Below are positions 26,401 through 34,842 of a DNA stretch of 64,000 bases, in pieces (the stretch's first letter is position 1; each line of letters opens with the position of its first letter). The DNA comes from Botryobacter ruber (GTDB taxonomy: Bacteria > Bacteroidota > Bacteroidia > Cytophagales > Hymenobacteraceae). The notes below the pieces were generated by a model that worked only from the letters and a program-made list of their open reading frames with translations, was not told the origin of the DNA and made no database searches. The stretch is taken from the NCBI RefSeq assembly GCF_003347595.2, contig NZ_QCZK02000015.1, positions 1 to 64,000 of the forward strand, written 5' to 3'. The position numbers and the translations under genes are program-made.

Positions 26401-26874
26401 CTACTTTTTCAGCTCGTCAAATTCATATACGTGCTGGTTGGCATCGCCGGTTATGTCGTGGCAGTTGCAGTTGCCGCCCCACTTCCGGGTGCCGTCGGTA
26501 AAATATTCGCACTTCCAGATGGGTACCTCGTGCTTGATGCGGTCGATGATGTAGCGGTTGGCGGCATAGGCTTCGCCCCGGTGTGGAGAGGCTGTGATGA
26601 CTACGACAGCAGACTCGCCAATGCCAACTTTGCCGGTTCGGTGCTGGGCCACGGCAATGTTCAGCGGCCACTTCTGCTTCGCCTCTTCCAGGATGGCGGC
26701 GGTCATTTTGTTGGCCATGGATTCGTGTGACTCGTAGTCCAGGTAAGCGACCTGCCGCCCCATATTGTTGTCCCGCACTTCCCCGCTGAACAGCACAATA
26801 GCACCTGCCTGGGGGTGGTGTGACTGCGCCAGAAGGCCTACAACGTCAAGGGGTTCTGCGGATATGTGGTTCAT
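26401..26874 (-). CDS. moaE: Molybdopterin synthase catalytic subunit MoaE
   Basis: 157 residues from MNHISAEPLDVV. A longer frame starting at 26964 would add 30 residues translated from a dispersed repeat, so it was rejected. Signature segments: GAIVLFSGEVRDNN, YESHESMA, HRTGKVGIGE, VPIWKCEYFTDGTRKW (with the active-site lysine). It adds two sulphurs from MoaD to precursor Z. It also carries a C-terminal NCNCHD tail that is not in the classical E. coli protein. Confidence 0.92.
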   Translation of the reverse strand: MNHISAEPLDVVGLLAQSHHPQAGAIVLFSGEVRDNNMGRQVAYLDYESHESMANKMTAAILEEAKQKWPLNIAVAQHRTGKVGIGESAVVVITASPHRGEAYAANRYIIDRIKHEVPIWKCEYFTDGTRKWGGNCNCHDITGDANQHVYEFDELKK

Positions 26875-26900
26875 TGGTGGTTTAAAAATTAACTTGTTTT

Positions 26901-27079
26901 TGTCTGAATCAGGATTTACAGGATTGGGTAATCTGCATTTGGTGGACTTACTGCTGCCAGACACTCGCAGGAGCTGCGCACACTGCGAGGTCTGTTAATG
27001 CCCTGCTGCACTTTTTCGATAACTGTCTTTTATTTTGAATCCAGGAAATCCCTTAACCTGTTAATCCAAATTCAGACAG
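26901..27079. repeat. Dispersed GTCTGAA..CAGGATT repeat, inverted pair
   Basis: A plus copy (26901-26937) and a minus copy (27034-27079) bracket about 100 bp between moaE and moaD. The transcript would form a long hairpin inside this operon. Confidence 0.75.
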
Positions 27080-27081
27080 CC

Positions 27082-27315
27082 TCACCCGCCGCTGCTTGGC
27101 GGGATAACGCAAACGGTATCGCTTTCCTTTAGCTGGAAATCCTGGGGGACAAACTCGTCGCCTACAGCAAAGCGGCAGATCTGGAGCATGTTGCGGGAAC
27201 CGGGATTCAGGGCTGAAAGCCGCTCTTTCAGCGACGCTACGTCCTGCACCTCACCTGCCAGTTCAAACTCTTTATCGAAATAATCTTTTAACGCTGCGAA
27301 AACCTGTACTTTCAT
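27082..27315 (-). CDS. moaD: Molybdopterin synthase sulphur carrier MoaD
   Basis: 77 residues of the ubiquitin-like fold, ending in PPSSGG; the terminal Gly-Gly is where the thiocarboxylate forms. It pairs with MoaE. Confidence 0.9.
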   Translation of the reverse strand: MKVQVFAALKDYFDKEFELAGEVQDVASLKERLSALNPGSRNMLQICRFAVGDEFVPQDFQLKESDTVCVIPPSSGG

Positions 27316-27339
27316 AAATAAAATTTTCCTCTTCGCTAA

Positions 27340-28293
27340 TTAGCCGCCTATGTGAAGCATGCTTAACTCGCTTCCTGTAAACCGCACTTTCTGTTTCTGA
27401 TCCATGGCCTCCTGCAGTTTCTGCGTCAGCTCCTCCCGTGCCACCACATTTTTTATCGAGACCGGATTGTTGTTGCTCAGGCAGCCGTAAATGTTGCCTT
27501 GCGCATCGAGGCGCAGGCGGTTGCAGTCCTGGCAGAAAGGTTCGCTTTCGTTGGCCACAATGCCGAACATTTTTCCTTCCGAAGTACGCCAGTAATTAGC
27601 AGTGGCAGAGGGAGCCCGGAGCTGCCTGGTGAAATTATATTTTGTAGCAATCGTCTCGAGTATCTTTTCCTGCGGAAACATGTATTTCATGCCCTGGTTG
27701 TGGAGGTGCCCCATGGCCATTACCTCCAGAAACCGGATCGGAATATCCCGCTGGAAAGCAAAGTCCAGAAGCGGCAGTATCTGGTTGTCGTTCAAGCCTT
27801 TCAGGATAACAGAATTCAGCTTTACCTCCAGCCCGCAGGCAATGGCCGAGTCGATGCCTTTGAGCACTTTCTCCACCTTTTCGCGCTTGCTCATGAGGTA
27901 AAACACTTCCTCATCCACGGCATCCAGCGACACGTTCAGCGACTGCAGGCCGGCTTCTTTCAGCATCGGGGCCATGCGGTCGAGCAGAAAGGCGTTGGTG
28001 GTCATCTTGATTTCCGGGATGCCCAGTTTGGAAACGCCTTCCAGCACAGCCGGCAGCTCGCGGTACAGCAGCGGTTCGCCACCGGTAAAACGGATGGTCT
28101 GCAGGTTGAGCTGGGCGTGCAGTTTGGCAACCTGGTCTAGGAAAACGGTAGCCGGGGTTTGTGCTTTTTTATCTGCGTTGATGGTTGGGTCGCCCATGGT
28201 GCAGTACACACAACCCAGGTTGCAGGTCGTAAGCAAACTAACCCGTAAGGTCTTAAATGTACGTCCGTAAGTATCGCGCAATTCCATCATCAC
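27340..28293 (-). CDS. moaA: GTP 3',8-cyclase MoaA (radical SAM)
   Basis: 317 residues. C24-C28-C31 of CNLGCVYC bind the SAM cluster; FTGGEPLLY is the next radical-SAM motif. The C-terminal cluster cysteines are in CQDCNRLRLDAQGNIYGC, and the protein ends IGG, the usual C-terminal Gly-Gly. It makes the first cyclised intermediate from GTP. Its start overlaps the stop of the TSUP gene, so the two are coupled. Confidence 0.95.
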   Translation of the reverse strand: MMMELRDTYGRTFKTLRVSLLTTCNLGCVYCTMGDPTINADKKAQTPATVFLDQVAKLHAQLNLQTIRFTGGEPLLYRELPAVLEGVSKLGIPEIKMTTNAFLLDRMAPMLKEAGLQSLNVSLDAVDEEVFYLMSKREKVEKVLKGIDSAIACGLEVKLNSVILKGLNDNQILPLLDFAFQRDIPIRFLEVMAMGHLHNQGMKYMFPQEKILETIATKYNFTRQLRAPSATANYWRTSEGKMFGIVANESEPFCQDCNRLRLDAQGNIYGCLSNNNPVSIKNVVAREELTQKLQEAMDQKQKVRFTGSELSMLHIGG

Positions 28294-29024
28294 ATAAAGA
28301 AAATTAGTTTAACAGAGGCCATAGCGAGTACAGCTGTGAGCATATAACGCACCGTGTTAACGGCAAAACGCCTGCTGCCAAAATAGGCTCCTGCCGTACC
28401 GCCCACCACTGCTGCCGCAAACCACATACCCGAGGAATAGGTTAAAGCATACTCGTTGGCGGTGTTGCCCAACAAGCCGGCAAAGGAGTTAAAGAAGATA
28501 AACAAAGCTGAAACAGCTGCTGCCTCTTTGGCATTGGCCCAGGCCAGCAAGATAATGACCGGGCTTAAAAAGATCCCCCCGCCAATATTGAGCAAACCCG
28601 ACAAAAACCCGATCACTACGCCCCAGAACAGGGCAACCGGCAAGAGCAGCTTTTTTTCCTGCTCACGTTCTTTCGGCCCGAAGCCCAGCATCCGGATAAC
28701 AGGCAGGATAAGGGCCAGCCCCAGCAACAGGTTGTAGTTGCCCGGCGGCAGCTGCACTTTAGAACCAATAAATGCAAGCGGAATGGAGGTAAGCAGGAAA
28801 GGCCAGCATAAATTCCACTTGAAATAACCGCCTTTGTAAAACTGGTAAAAACCCATGCCGGCCACTACCATATTCAGCACCAGGATCATGGGCTTATAGG
28901 TAACAACCGGCACAGCAAATATCGACAGGACCGCCAGGTAGCCGCTGGCCCCACCATGCCCCACGGAGGCATACAGGAAGCCAACAACCAGTAACGAAAG
29001 TGCTATAAGGAGATCATGATTCAT
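28290..29024 (-). CDS. TSUP family permease (TauE/SafE)
   Basis: 244 residues with about eight helices. The duplicated TSUP signatures are GFLYASVGHGGASGYLA and GFLSGLLNIGGGIFLSPV. TauE/SafE proteins move small sulphur anions such as sulphite or sulphonates; substrate is not shown here. It overlaps the rubredoxin-tailed gene (11 bp) and moaA (4 bp), so its role is tied to the nitrate operon, perhaps for export of an oxyanion by-product. Confidence 0.9.
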   Translation of the reverse strand: MNHDLLIALSLLVVGFLYASVGHGGASGYLAVLSIFAVPVVTYKPMILVLNMVVAGMGFYQFYKGGYFKWNLCWPFLLTSIPLAFIGSKVQLPPGNYNLLLGLALILPVIRMLGFGPKEREQEKKLLLPVALFWGVVIGFLSGLLNIGGGIFLSPVIILLAWANAKEAAAVSALFIFFNSFAGLLGNTANEYALTYSSGMWFAAAVVGGTAGAYFGSRRFAVNTVRYMLTAVLAMASVKLIFFM

Positions 29025-30516
29025 TCAGGTAAACAGTTTGAGAAGTATCGATCAAAACAAAATCTTCTTTAGGCGCATCGCAGGTCGGGCAGCAGTAAGC
29101 TTCAATCTGCTCAAAAGCAGTGCCCGGGCCGATGCCATTGATTTCGTCTCCATACTTCTCGTCGTAAACAGTAAAGCAATTTTTACACTGGTAAACTGGT
29201 GCCGCCGGCTGCACATCTGCTTCTACGGAAACTTCGTCTTCGAGTAGCGCAGCATTTGCCATTAATTCCGGCTCACTCTGCAGCTCGTAATAATAATTAC
29301 ATAACTTGATTAAGTGGGCACTTAGTTCGTCGCGGGTAATATCTTTTTTAAAGCTAATAAAATCTTTTGAATTCGGATTAAAATCCCGTGTATATAAAAT
29401 TTCGAAACGATCGTCGGGCAACAGCGGTCCCTGTGGCATATCCTGCTGCGTCCGGATAACGATGGAGCCGAACAATCCGGTTTTGGGCTGTGTCTTGATA
29501 GCGAAGCACAAACGGTAGGTACGCACATCGGCATCGTTAAACTGCCGTACCAGGTAATTCTTCAACTGCAGCCCATAGGCGCACTGGTCTTCCACCTGCC
29601 AGTTCAGTTCGTTGGAGGCATGCCGCACGTTAATCAGGTGCTTGCACAGCACAGCATCCCAGTAGTTGCGGTCGGTCTTTTCGATGCTTTTAACAATCAG
29701 CGATTTCCACGGCGTGGTATACAGCTGGCCTACCCGCAGCTTGAGGCAGATCTTGCACAGGTCTTTCAGGAACGACACCTTAAACTGCTCGTCGCGACGG
29801 TAAATGCCTAACCAGAGCTTGTTGTCGTAGCGGTTGAAGCCTTCATAATACGGCAGCGTGAAGGCAGGCAGCCGCAAAGGTGAAGAAATAGGTTGCAGCA
29901 CATAATTCCCGCTGGCATTCACCATGCTGTTGAGCAGGTTCCCATCTATTGCGGGTTGGTCGTAAAAACGCTCCTTGTTGGCAAAAATAGTGCTTTCGAT
30001 GGCACTGCTGAGGGCGGCAATATCCTCGGAATAGACCAGCGACGGCCAGCAGTAGATGATATTTGTTTTCGGGAAACGGATGTACAGGAACCAGTAGTTG
30101 CTGATGTCGGAGGCAATAAAGTTCAGGTTCCCGGTAAAGAAAGGGAAGAACGTCTGGTTGTTGTCCACCAGGTTTATTTTTAGCTGTGGCCTGTAATCAA
30201 ACAAATCCAGGATGTCTTTGTAAACACCTTCCAGCACCCAGGGCGAGTGGTAAAAAACATCCTCAATTACATACGAGCTCACGATATTCGGATGCTCATC
30301 CGCATTCACTTCATAAATGATATCAGCCGCTATCAGGTCTTTCTGAAGCTCATGCAGTTTATCTTCTGCTACATCAAAATACACCTGCTGCCGGTTACCA
30401 AAACGGAAATATTCCACCTCCGCTTTATCAGCCGCATTCAGGATATCACAAAAATCACCGGCAGATACGATGCCTCCGGTTAAATTGATTTTGATGGTAT
30501 GGCTTTTCAACGTCAT
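29014..30516 (-). CDS. Rubredoxin-tailed protein with sirohaem-reductase-like half domains
   Basis: 500 residues. The last about 60 form a rubredoxin: CKNC, then GIGPGTAFEQI, then CPTC, holding one iron. The N-terminal 80 (GGIVSAGDFCDILNAADK and FRFGNRQQVYFDVAEDKL) resemble the ferredoxin-like half domain of nitrite/sulphite reductases. A second similar part is around 255-330 (RVGQLYTTPWKSLIVKSIEKTD), as in CobG/NIR-SIR proteins. The C-x5-C...C-x3-C sirohaem ligand set is not seen, so it may not bind haem. It sits in the nitrate cluster. Inference: an electron-transfer or scaffold partner of Nas or NirB. Confidence 0.75.
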   Translation of the reverse strand: MTLKSHTIKINLTGGIVSAGDFCDILNAADKAEVEYFRFGNRQQVYFDVAEDKLHELQKDLIAADIIYEVNADEHPNIVSSYVIEDVFYHSPWVLEGVYKDILDLFDYRPQLKINLVDNNQTFFPFFTGNLNFIASDISNYWFLYIRFPKTNIIYCWPSLVYSEDIAALSSAIESTIFANKERFYDQPAIDGNLLNSMVNASGNYVLQPISSPLRLPAFTLPYYEGFNRYDNKLWLGIYRRDEQFKVSFLKDLCKICLKLRVGQLYTTPWKSLIVKSIEKTDRNYWDAVLCKHLINVRHASNELNWQVEDQCAYGLQLKNYLVRQFNDADVRTYRLCFAIKTQPKTGLFGSIVIRTQQDMPQGPLLPDDRFEILYTRDFNPNSKDFISFKKDITRDELSAHLIKLCNYYYELQSEPELMANAALLEDEVSVEADVQPAAPVYQCKNCFTVYDEKYGDEINGIGPGTAFEQIEAYCCPTCDAPKEDFVLIDTSQTVYLNES

Positions 30517-30610
30517 TGCTGTTTTTGTTTACTGTAGCTGTTATTCAGCTGTTGTACAAGCGCTTCTTTTCTTTCCTCCCTTGCCAGGGCACAATTTGCT
30601 TTCATTTGTT

Positions 30611-30643
30611 CTGCTGCACCTGCCACCACAGCCTCTGCTGCTG
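30611..30643 (-). repeat. Dispersed GCAGTGGCTGTGGTGGCAG repeat, single copy
   Basis: Minus-oriented unit (variant AGAGGCTGTGGTGGCAGG), the first of three repeat kinds packed in the 646-bp gap between the fused nitrate reductase and the rubredoxin-tailed gene. The rest of that gap is repeat or AT-rich with no gene. Confidence 0.7.
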
Positions 30644-30688
30644 GCTATGAGCTTAATGGTAAAATAAACTCAACCAACTCTTCACTTA

Positions 30689-30831
30689 TGTCATCCTGGA
30701 AGGATCTTGTGGGCAAGTTGCCTGGACACCTGAGCAGGTTAATAAATTATACAGACTTACTGTATGCTAAAGCGTCTGTTTTCATAGCTTGAGCTTCTGC
30801 AATTCGCCCACAAGATCCTTTCAGGATGACA
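30689..30831. repeat. Inverted repeat with GTCATCCTG..AGGATCTTGTG arms
   Basis: Arms of about 33 bp (30689-30721 and 30799-30831) that share GGATCTTGTGGGC, with a 77-bp centre. A different REP-like family from the others here. Confidence 0.75.
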
Positions 30832-31030
30832 AAAAATGTTATATGCATGAAGCAGAAACCATAGTATATTACTAGTACTACATAAACGTTTAGGTGTCGG
30901 CTTCAACTTCACACTATATTGAGTTGCCGGTGATAACACACGGCAACGGCGAGAGTCTAACCGACAAAGAAGATTTTATGCAGCACTAGTGCACGACCAA
31001 TTTGATTTTTAGAAATATACAGTAAATGCG

Positions 31031-31136
31031 AAACTGTCCCCTTGAGGGGACTACAGGGGTGTTAAAGGCTGGCGAATTGGCAAAAAGTAATTCACAGATG
31101 TAAACACCCCTCTTACTCCCCTCAAGGGGAGAGTTT
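31031..31136. repeat. Inverted repeat with CCCCTTGAGGGG arms
   Basis: Arms of about 33 bp (31031-31063 and 31103-31136) each containing a CCCCTTGAGGGG-type hairpin and an ACAGGGGTGTT-type segment. Lies just downstream of the fused nitrate reductase stop. Confidence 0.75.
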
Positions 31137-31162
31137 CCTCTAATAATTATTTTGGTCGTACA

Positions 31163-34100
31163 CTAAATCGGCACTGCCTTCTGCACCAGTTCCAACCGCA
31201 GGGTTTCTTCCAGGATCTGTTTTACTTCGGGGCGGCAGGAACCACAACCGGTTCCTGCACCGGTTGTGGCGCAGATTTCTTTCAGGTCGGTACAGCCTTC
31301 GGCTATTTTCTGACGGATGTTGTCGCTGCCTACATTGTTACAGCTGCATACCAGTTTTCCGAGCACCGGCTCCGCTTTGCTGCCGCTGCGTAACAGCTGC
31401 AGGCGCTTGTCGCTCAGTTCTATTTTACCGGATATCAGCTCCCTGAACTCCTGGAATTCGCTCTTGTCGCCAATCAGAATAGCGCCTACCAGTCTGTCCT
31501 GGTGGATGATGCACTTCTTGTAGTAGCGCTTGGCTTTGTCGATAAAGACAATCTCCTCGTAGTTTTCCTCATCCGGACACTCGGGTATGCCGATACTACA
31601 CAAATCGAAGCCATGAATCTTGATGATGTTCATGAAGGTGCTGCCCTCGTAGAAGCTGGCAATGTCGCCGCTCAGGTAGCGGGCCACGATTTCGGCCTGT
31701 TGTTCCGCGGCGGCTGTGATGCCGTACAGGATTCCCTCAAATTCGGCTATTTCGCCAATGGCAAAGATGTTCGGATCGCTGGTCTGCAGGCGGTTGTTTA
31801 CGAGCACGCCGCGCTTGCACTCCAGGCCGCAGTCGCGGGCCAGTTCCAGGTTCGGCACAGTACCGATGGCAATGATCATAGCATCGCAGTCTATCCTGCG
31901 ACCACTCTTCAGGCCGATACCGGTCAGTTTGGAGCGGCCATAGAAGAGCTGCACCTCATCATTGAAATACAGGTCGCAGCCCTGGTCGGCCATTTCTTCC
32001 TGCAGCAACTGGCTTCCGAGTGGATCAAGCTGGCGGTCCAGGAAACGGGAGATACGTTGGATAATGGTCACCTTGGTGCCCATTTCCCGCAACGATGCTG
32101 CCATTTCCAGACCTAACAGACCGCCGCCCACTATCACCACATGGGAATCTTCGGGTAAATGTTTTTTAAAGTTATCGGCATCGGTACGGCTGCGCATGGT
32201 AAAAATGCCCGGCAACGACGGTACGTTTTTCGGAACTGCCGCCCGGCTACCTGTCGCCATCAGCAGCACATCATAATCGGTCCGGATGCCCCGGGAGTCG
32301 ATCACGTACTTTTCCTCGCGGTTTACCTTCTCTACACTCACCCCCCGTAGCAGGTTGATGTTATATTCAGGCTCTTCCGAATCTTTCATCTTCACGAGCT
32401 GCTCCCATTTCTGATGGCCGCTGATGTAGTCGGGCAGCATAACGCGGTTGTAGAACGGAAAGTCTTCCTTGCTGAAGATGGTGATCTCGTCGTCCTTGTT
32501 TATTTCGCGGTACGACTTCACGAAGCCAAATGCACCGGCACCGGCTCCTACTATCACAATGCGCTGGAAAGGCTTTTTATACTTCTCCACCCGCACGGCA
32601 CAATATTTAAAGTCAGGCTCCCCGGAAACAGGGTCAAGCACATCGTTGGTGACGTTGTTTGCCCGGTTCAGGTCGCTTCCTAAGATCTTCCCCCAGTGCA
32701 TCGGCAGAAAAACAACCCCTTGTTTGATGCTATCTGAAACCTTAGCTTTAACCCGAACCTCTCCCCTTCTGGAATTAACCAGTACAATATCGTCGTTGGC
32801 GATTTGCAACTGTGCTGCATCAGCAGGGTGAATCTCCAGGAAAGCCTGACTTATGTGTTTTTTCAGTTTGTTTACTTTTCCGGTCTTACTCATGGTATGC
32901 CACTGGTCGCGGATACGCCCGGTGGTGAGAATAAGCGGAAAATCTTCGTCCGGGCGTTCGCTCCGGAACTCCACCGGCACAGGATGAATAACGGCTTTGG
33001 TGGATGGTGTATAAAATACTTTATCGGTAAATAAGCGCTGATCCCCTTCGCCGGTTTCACCGGTTCTGTAAGGCCACTGTACCGTTTTCTTTTCCTTCAG
33101 CACCTCATAGCTCAGCCCGGTAATATCGATGTAGGTGCCGGCCGTCAGCTGGGCATGCTCTTTGTAAATAGCGGCGGCATCTTCAAAGTCGAAGCCTTTG
33201 TAGCCCATTTTTTGGGCAAAGCGGCAGATGATTTCTGCATCGGGCAAGGCCTCGCCCGGTGCATCCACCACCTTGTTTACGAGTGTAATGCGCCGCTCCG
33301 AATTGGTCATGGTGCCTTCCTTCTCGGCCCAGGCCGCAGCAGGCAGCACCACATCGGCATATTTGAGTGTTTCCGGTTTGTTGCTGATGTCCTGCACCAC
33401 CACAAACTTTGCCTTCTTCAGGGCTGCCTCGGCCTGCCGCACGTTAGGCAGACTGGTCAGCGGGTTGGTGCAAACAATCCAGATCGCTTTGAGTTGGCCG
33501 CTCTCCAGCGCCTCGAACATTTGGGTGGCCGTATAGCCAGGCTTGGAAGACAATTCTGTTCCGCCCCAGAACCGGCGAACTTCCTCGCGGTGTGCCGGGT
33601 TGTTCAGGTTACGGTGTGCCGGAAGTATATTGGACAGACCGCCTACTTCGCGTCCGCCCATGGCATTTGGCTGCCCGGTAAGCGAGAACGGACCCGAACC
33701 AGGCTTGCCGATGTGGCCCGTAATCAGGTTCAGGTTGATCAGGCTGAGGTTTTTGTCAACGCCTACGGCACTTTGGTTCAGGCCCATGGTCCACATGGAA
33801 ATAAAGCCTTTGGCCTGGCCGATGTACTGCGCCGCCAGCCGTATGTCCGCCTCCTGCAGCCCGCATATGTTGGCAGCCTCTTCCACGGTGCGTTCAAATA
33901 CCACCTGCTGGTAGGCATCGAAGCCTTCGGCATGGTTGCGGATAAAGTCAAAATCCACGTCGCCGTTCTCGATCAGCAGCCTGCCGATGGCGTGGTTCAG
34001 CACCACATCCGTTCCGGGGTTCAGCTGCAGGTGCAGGTCCGCAATGGCACATGTATCAGTTACGCGCGGATCAACAAGGATAATCTTTACATCCGGGTTC

Positions 34101-34693
34101 GCTGCTTTATGCGCTTCTACCCTTCTCCACAAAATCGGATGACACCAGGCCGGGTTGGCGCCGGTTACATAAAAGCAATCAGCCAGTTCGATATCATCGT
34201 AGCAAACCGGAACGCTGTCTTCGCCAAGCGACATTTTATAGCCTACCACCGCGCTGCTCATGCACAGCCTGGAGTTGGTATCGATGTTGTTGCTGCCGAT
34301 GAAGCCTTTTATCAGTTTGTTGATAACATAATACTCCTCCGTCAGGCACTGCCCTGACACATAGAACCCGACAGAATCGGGCCCATATTTTTGAATAAAC
34401 GTTTTAAAAACGGCCGCTGTACGTTGAAACGCTTCTTCCCAGCCCACGCGCTGCAGGGGCATGCTTTTGTTATAGCGCATTTGCGGGTAAAGCAGGCGGT
34501 CGCTTTTATCGTTAACGGTATACTGCAGGTTCATGCCTTTGCTGCACAACATCCCTTTGTTTACCGGATGATTCTTGTCGCCCTCTACGGTCACAGTGCC
34601 GTTTTTCTGCCTGGTGATCACCACCCCACAGCCCACACCGCAGTAAGAACAGGTGCTGGTAAAAGAATCGTTATGTAGTTCGTTAGCAGGCAT
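31163..34693 (-). CDS. nasA: Assimilatory nitrate reductase fused to FAD/NAD(P)H reductase and BFD [2Fe-2S] domain
   Basis: 1176 residues. Residues 1-725: the molybdopterin oxidoreductase, with [4Fe-4S] cysteines C15, C18, C22, C50, the RLCMSSAV loop that offers the Mo cysteine, and a C-terminal cofactor-binding domain (LILTTGRIRDQWHTM). Residues 730-1085: a NirB/NasB-type flavoprotein with two GxGxxG loops (IVIVGAGAGAFG, VVIVGGGLLGLE). Residues 1110-1165: a BFD domain, CSCNNV...GAGTGCGSC. The fusion could carry electrons from NAD(P)H through FAD and iron-sulphur centres to molybdenum without a separate subunit. It reduces nitrate to nitrite in the cytoplasm and is cotranscribed after narK. 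Confidence 0.93.
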   Translation of the reverse strand: MPANELHNDSFTSTCSYCGVGCGVVITRQKNGTVTVEGDKNHPVNKGMLCSKGMNLQYTVNDKSDRLLYPQMRYNKSMPLQRVGWEEAFQRTAAVFKTFIQKYGPDSVGFYVSGQCLTEEYYVINKLIKGFIGSNNIDTNSRLCMSSAVVGYKMSLGEDSVPVCYDDIELADCFYVTGANPAWCHPILWRRVEAHKAANPDVKIILVDPRVTDTCAIADLHLQLNPGTDVVLNHAIGRLLIENGDVDFDFIRNHAEGFDAYQQVVFERTVEEAANICGLQEADIRLAAQYIGQAKGFISMWTMGLNQSAVGVDKNLSLINLNLITGHIGKPGSGPFSLTGQPNAMGGREVGGLSNILPAHRNLNNPAHREEVRRFWGGTELSSKPGYTATQMFEALESGQLKAIWIVCTNPLTSLPNVRQAEAALKKAKFVVVQDISNKPETLKYADVVLPAAAWAEKEGTMTNSERRITLVNKVVDAPGEALPDAEIICRFAQKMGYKGFDFEDAAAIYKEHAQLTAGTYIDITGLSYEVLKEKKTVQWPYRTGETGEGDQRLFTDKVFYTPSTKAVIHPVPVEFRSERPDEDFPLILTTGRIRDQWHTMSKTGKVNKLKKHISQAFLEIHPADAAQLQIANDDIVLVNSRRGEVRVKAKVSDSIKQGVVFLPMHWGKILGSDLNRANNVTNDVLDPVSGEPDFKYCAVRVEKYKKPFQRIVIVGAGAGAFGFVKSYREINKDDEITIFSKEDFPFYNRVMLPDYISGHQKWEQLVKMKDSEEPEYNINLLRGVSVEKVNREEKYVIDSRGIRTDYDVLLMATGSRAAVPKNVPSLPGIFTMRSRTDADNFKKHLPEDSHVVIVGGGLLGLEMAASLREMGTKVTIIQRISRFLDRQLDPLGSQLLQEEMADQGCDLYFNDEVQLFYGRSKLTGIGLKSGRRIDCDAMIIAIGTVPNLELARDCGLECKRGVLVNNRLQTSDPNIFAIGEIAEFEGILYGITAAAEQQAEIVARYLSGDIASFYEGSTFMNIIKIHGFDLCSIGIPECPDEENYEEIVFIDKAKRYYKKCIIHQDRLVGAILIGDKSEFQEFRELISGKIELSDKRLQLLRSGSKAEPVLGKLVCSCNNVGSDNIRQKIAEGCTDLKEICATTGAGTGCGSCRPEVKQILEETLRLELVQKAVPI

Positions 34694-34729
34694 TCTATTT
34701 AATATTGAATTTCCGAATTGTAAAAATGT

Positions 34730-34838
34730 TGTCTGAATCAGGATGTACAGAACGTAAGAATGACAGTCCTTTTTCTCATTTTCTTTTTTCTGTCGTATTC
34801 TGTTAATTCAGCAATCCTGTATATTCTGATTCAGACAA
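34730..34838. repeat. Dispersed GTCTGAA..CAGGATT repeat, inverted pair
   Basis: A plus copy at 34730-34753 and a minus copy at 34804-34838 fill the whole gap between narK and the nitrate reductase. A hairpin here could set the ratio of transport to reduction. Confidence 0.75.
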
Positions 34839-34842
34839 TAAA

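Noticed and set aside
33155..34357. 400-codon plus-strand frame opposite the nitrate reductase
   Set aside because: It is antisense to a well-supported catalytic gene, has no recognisable domain, and its length follows from codon bias of the real gene.
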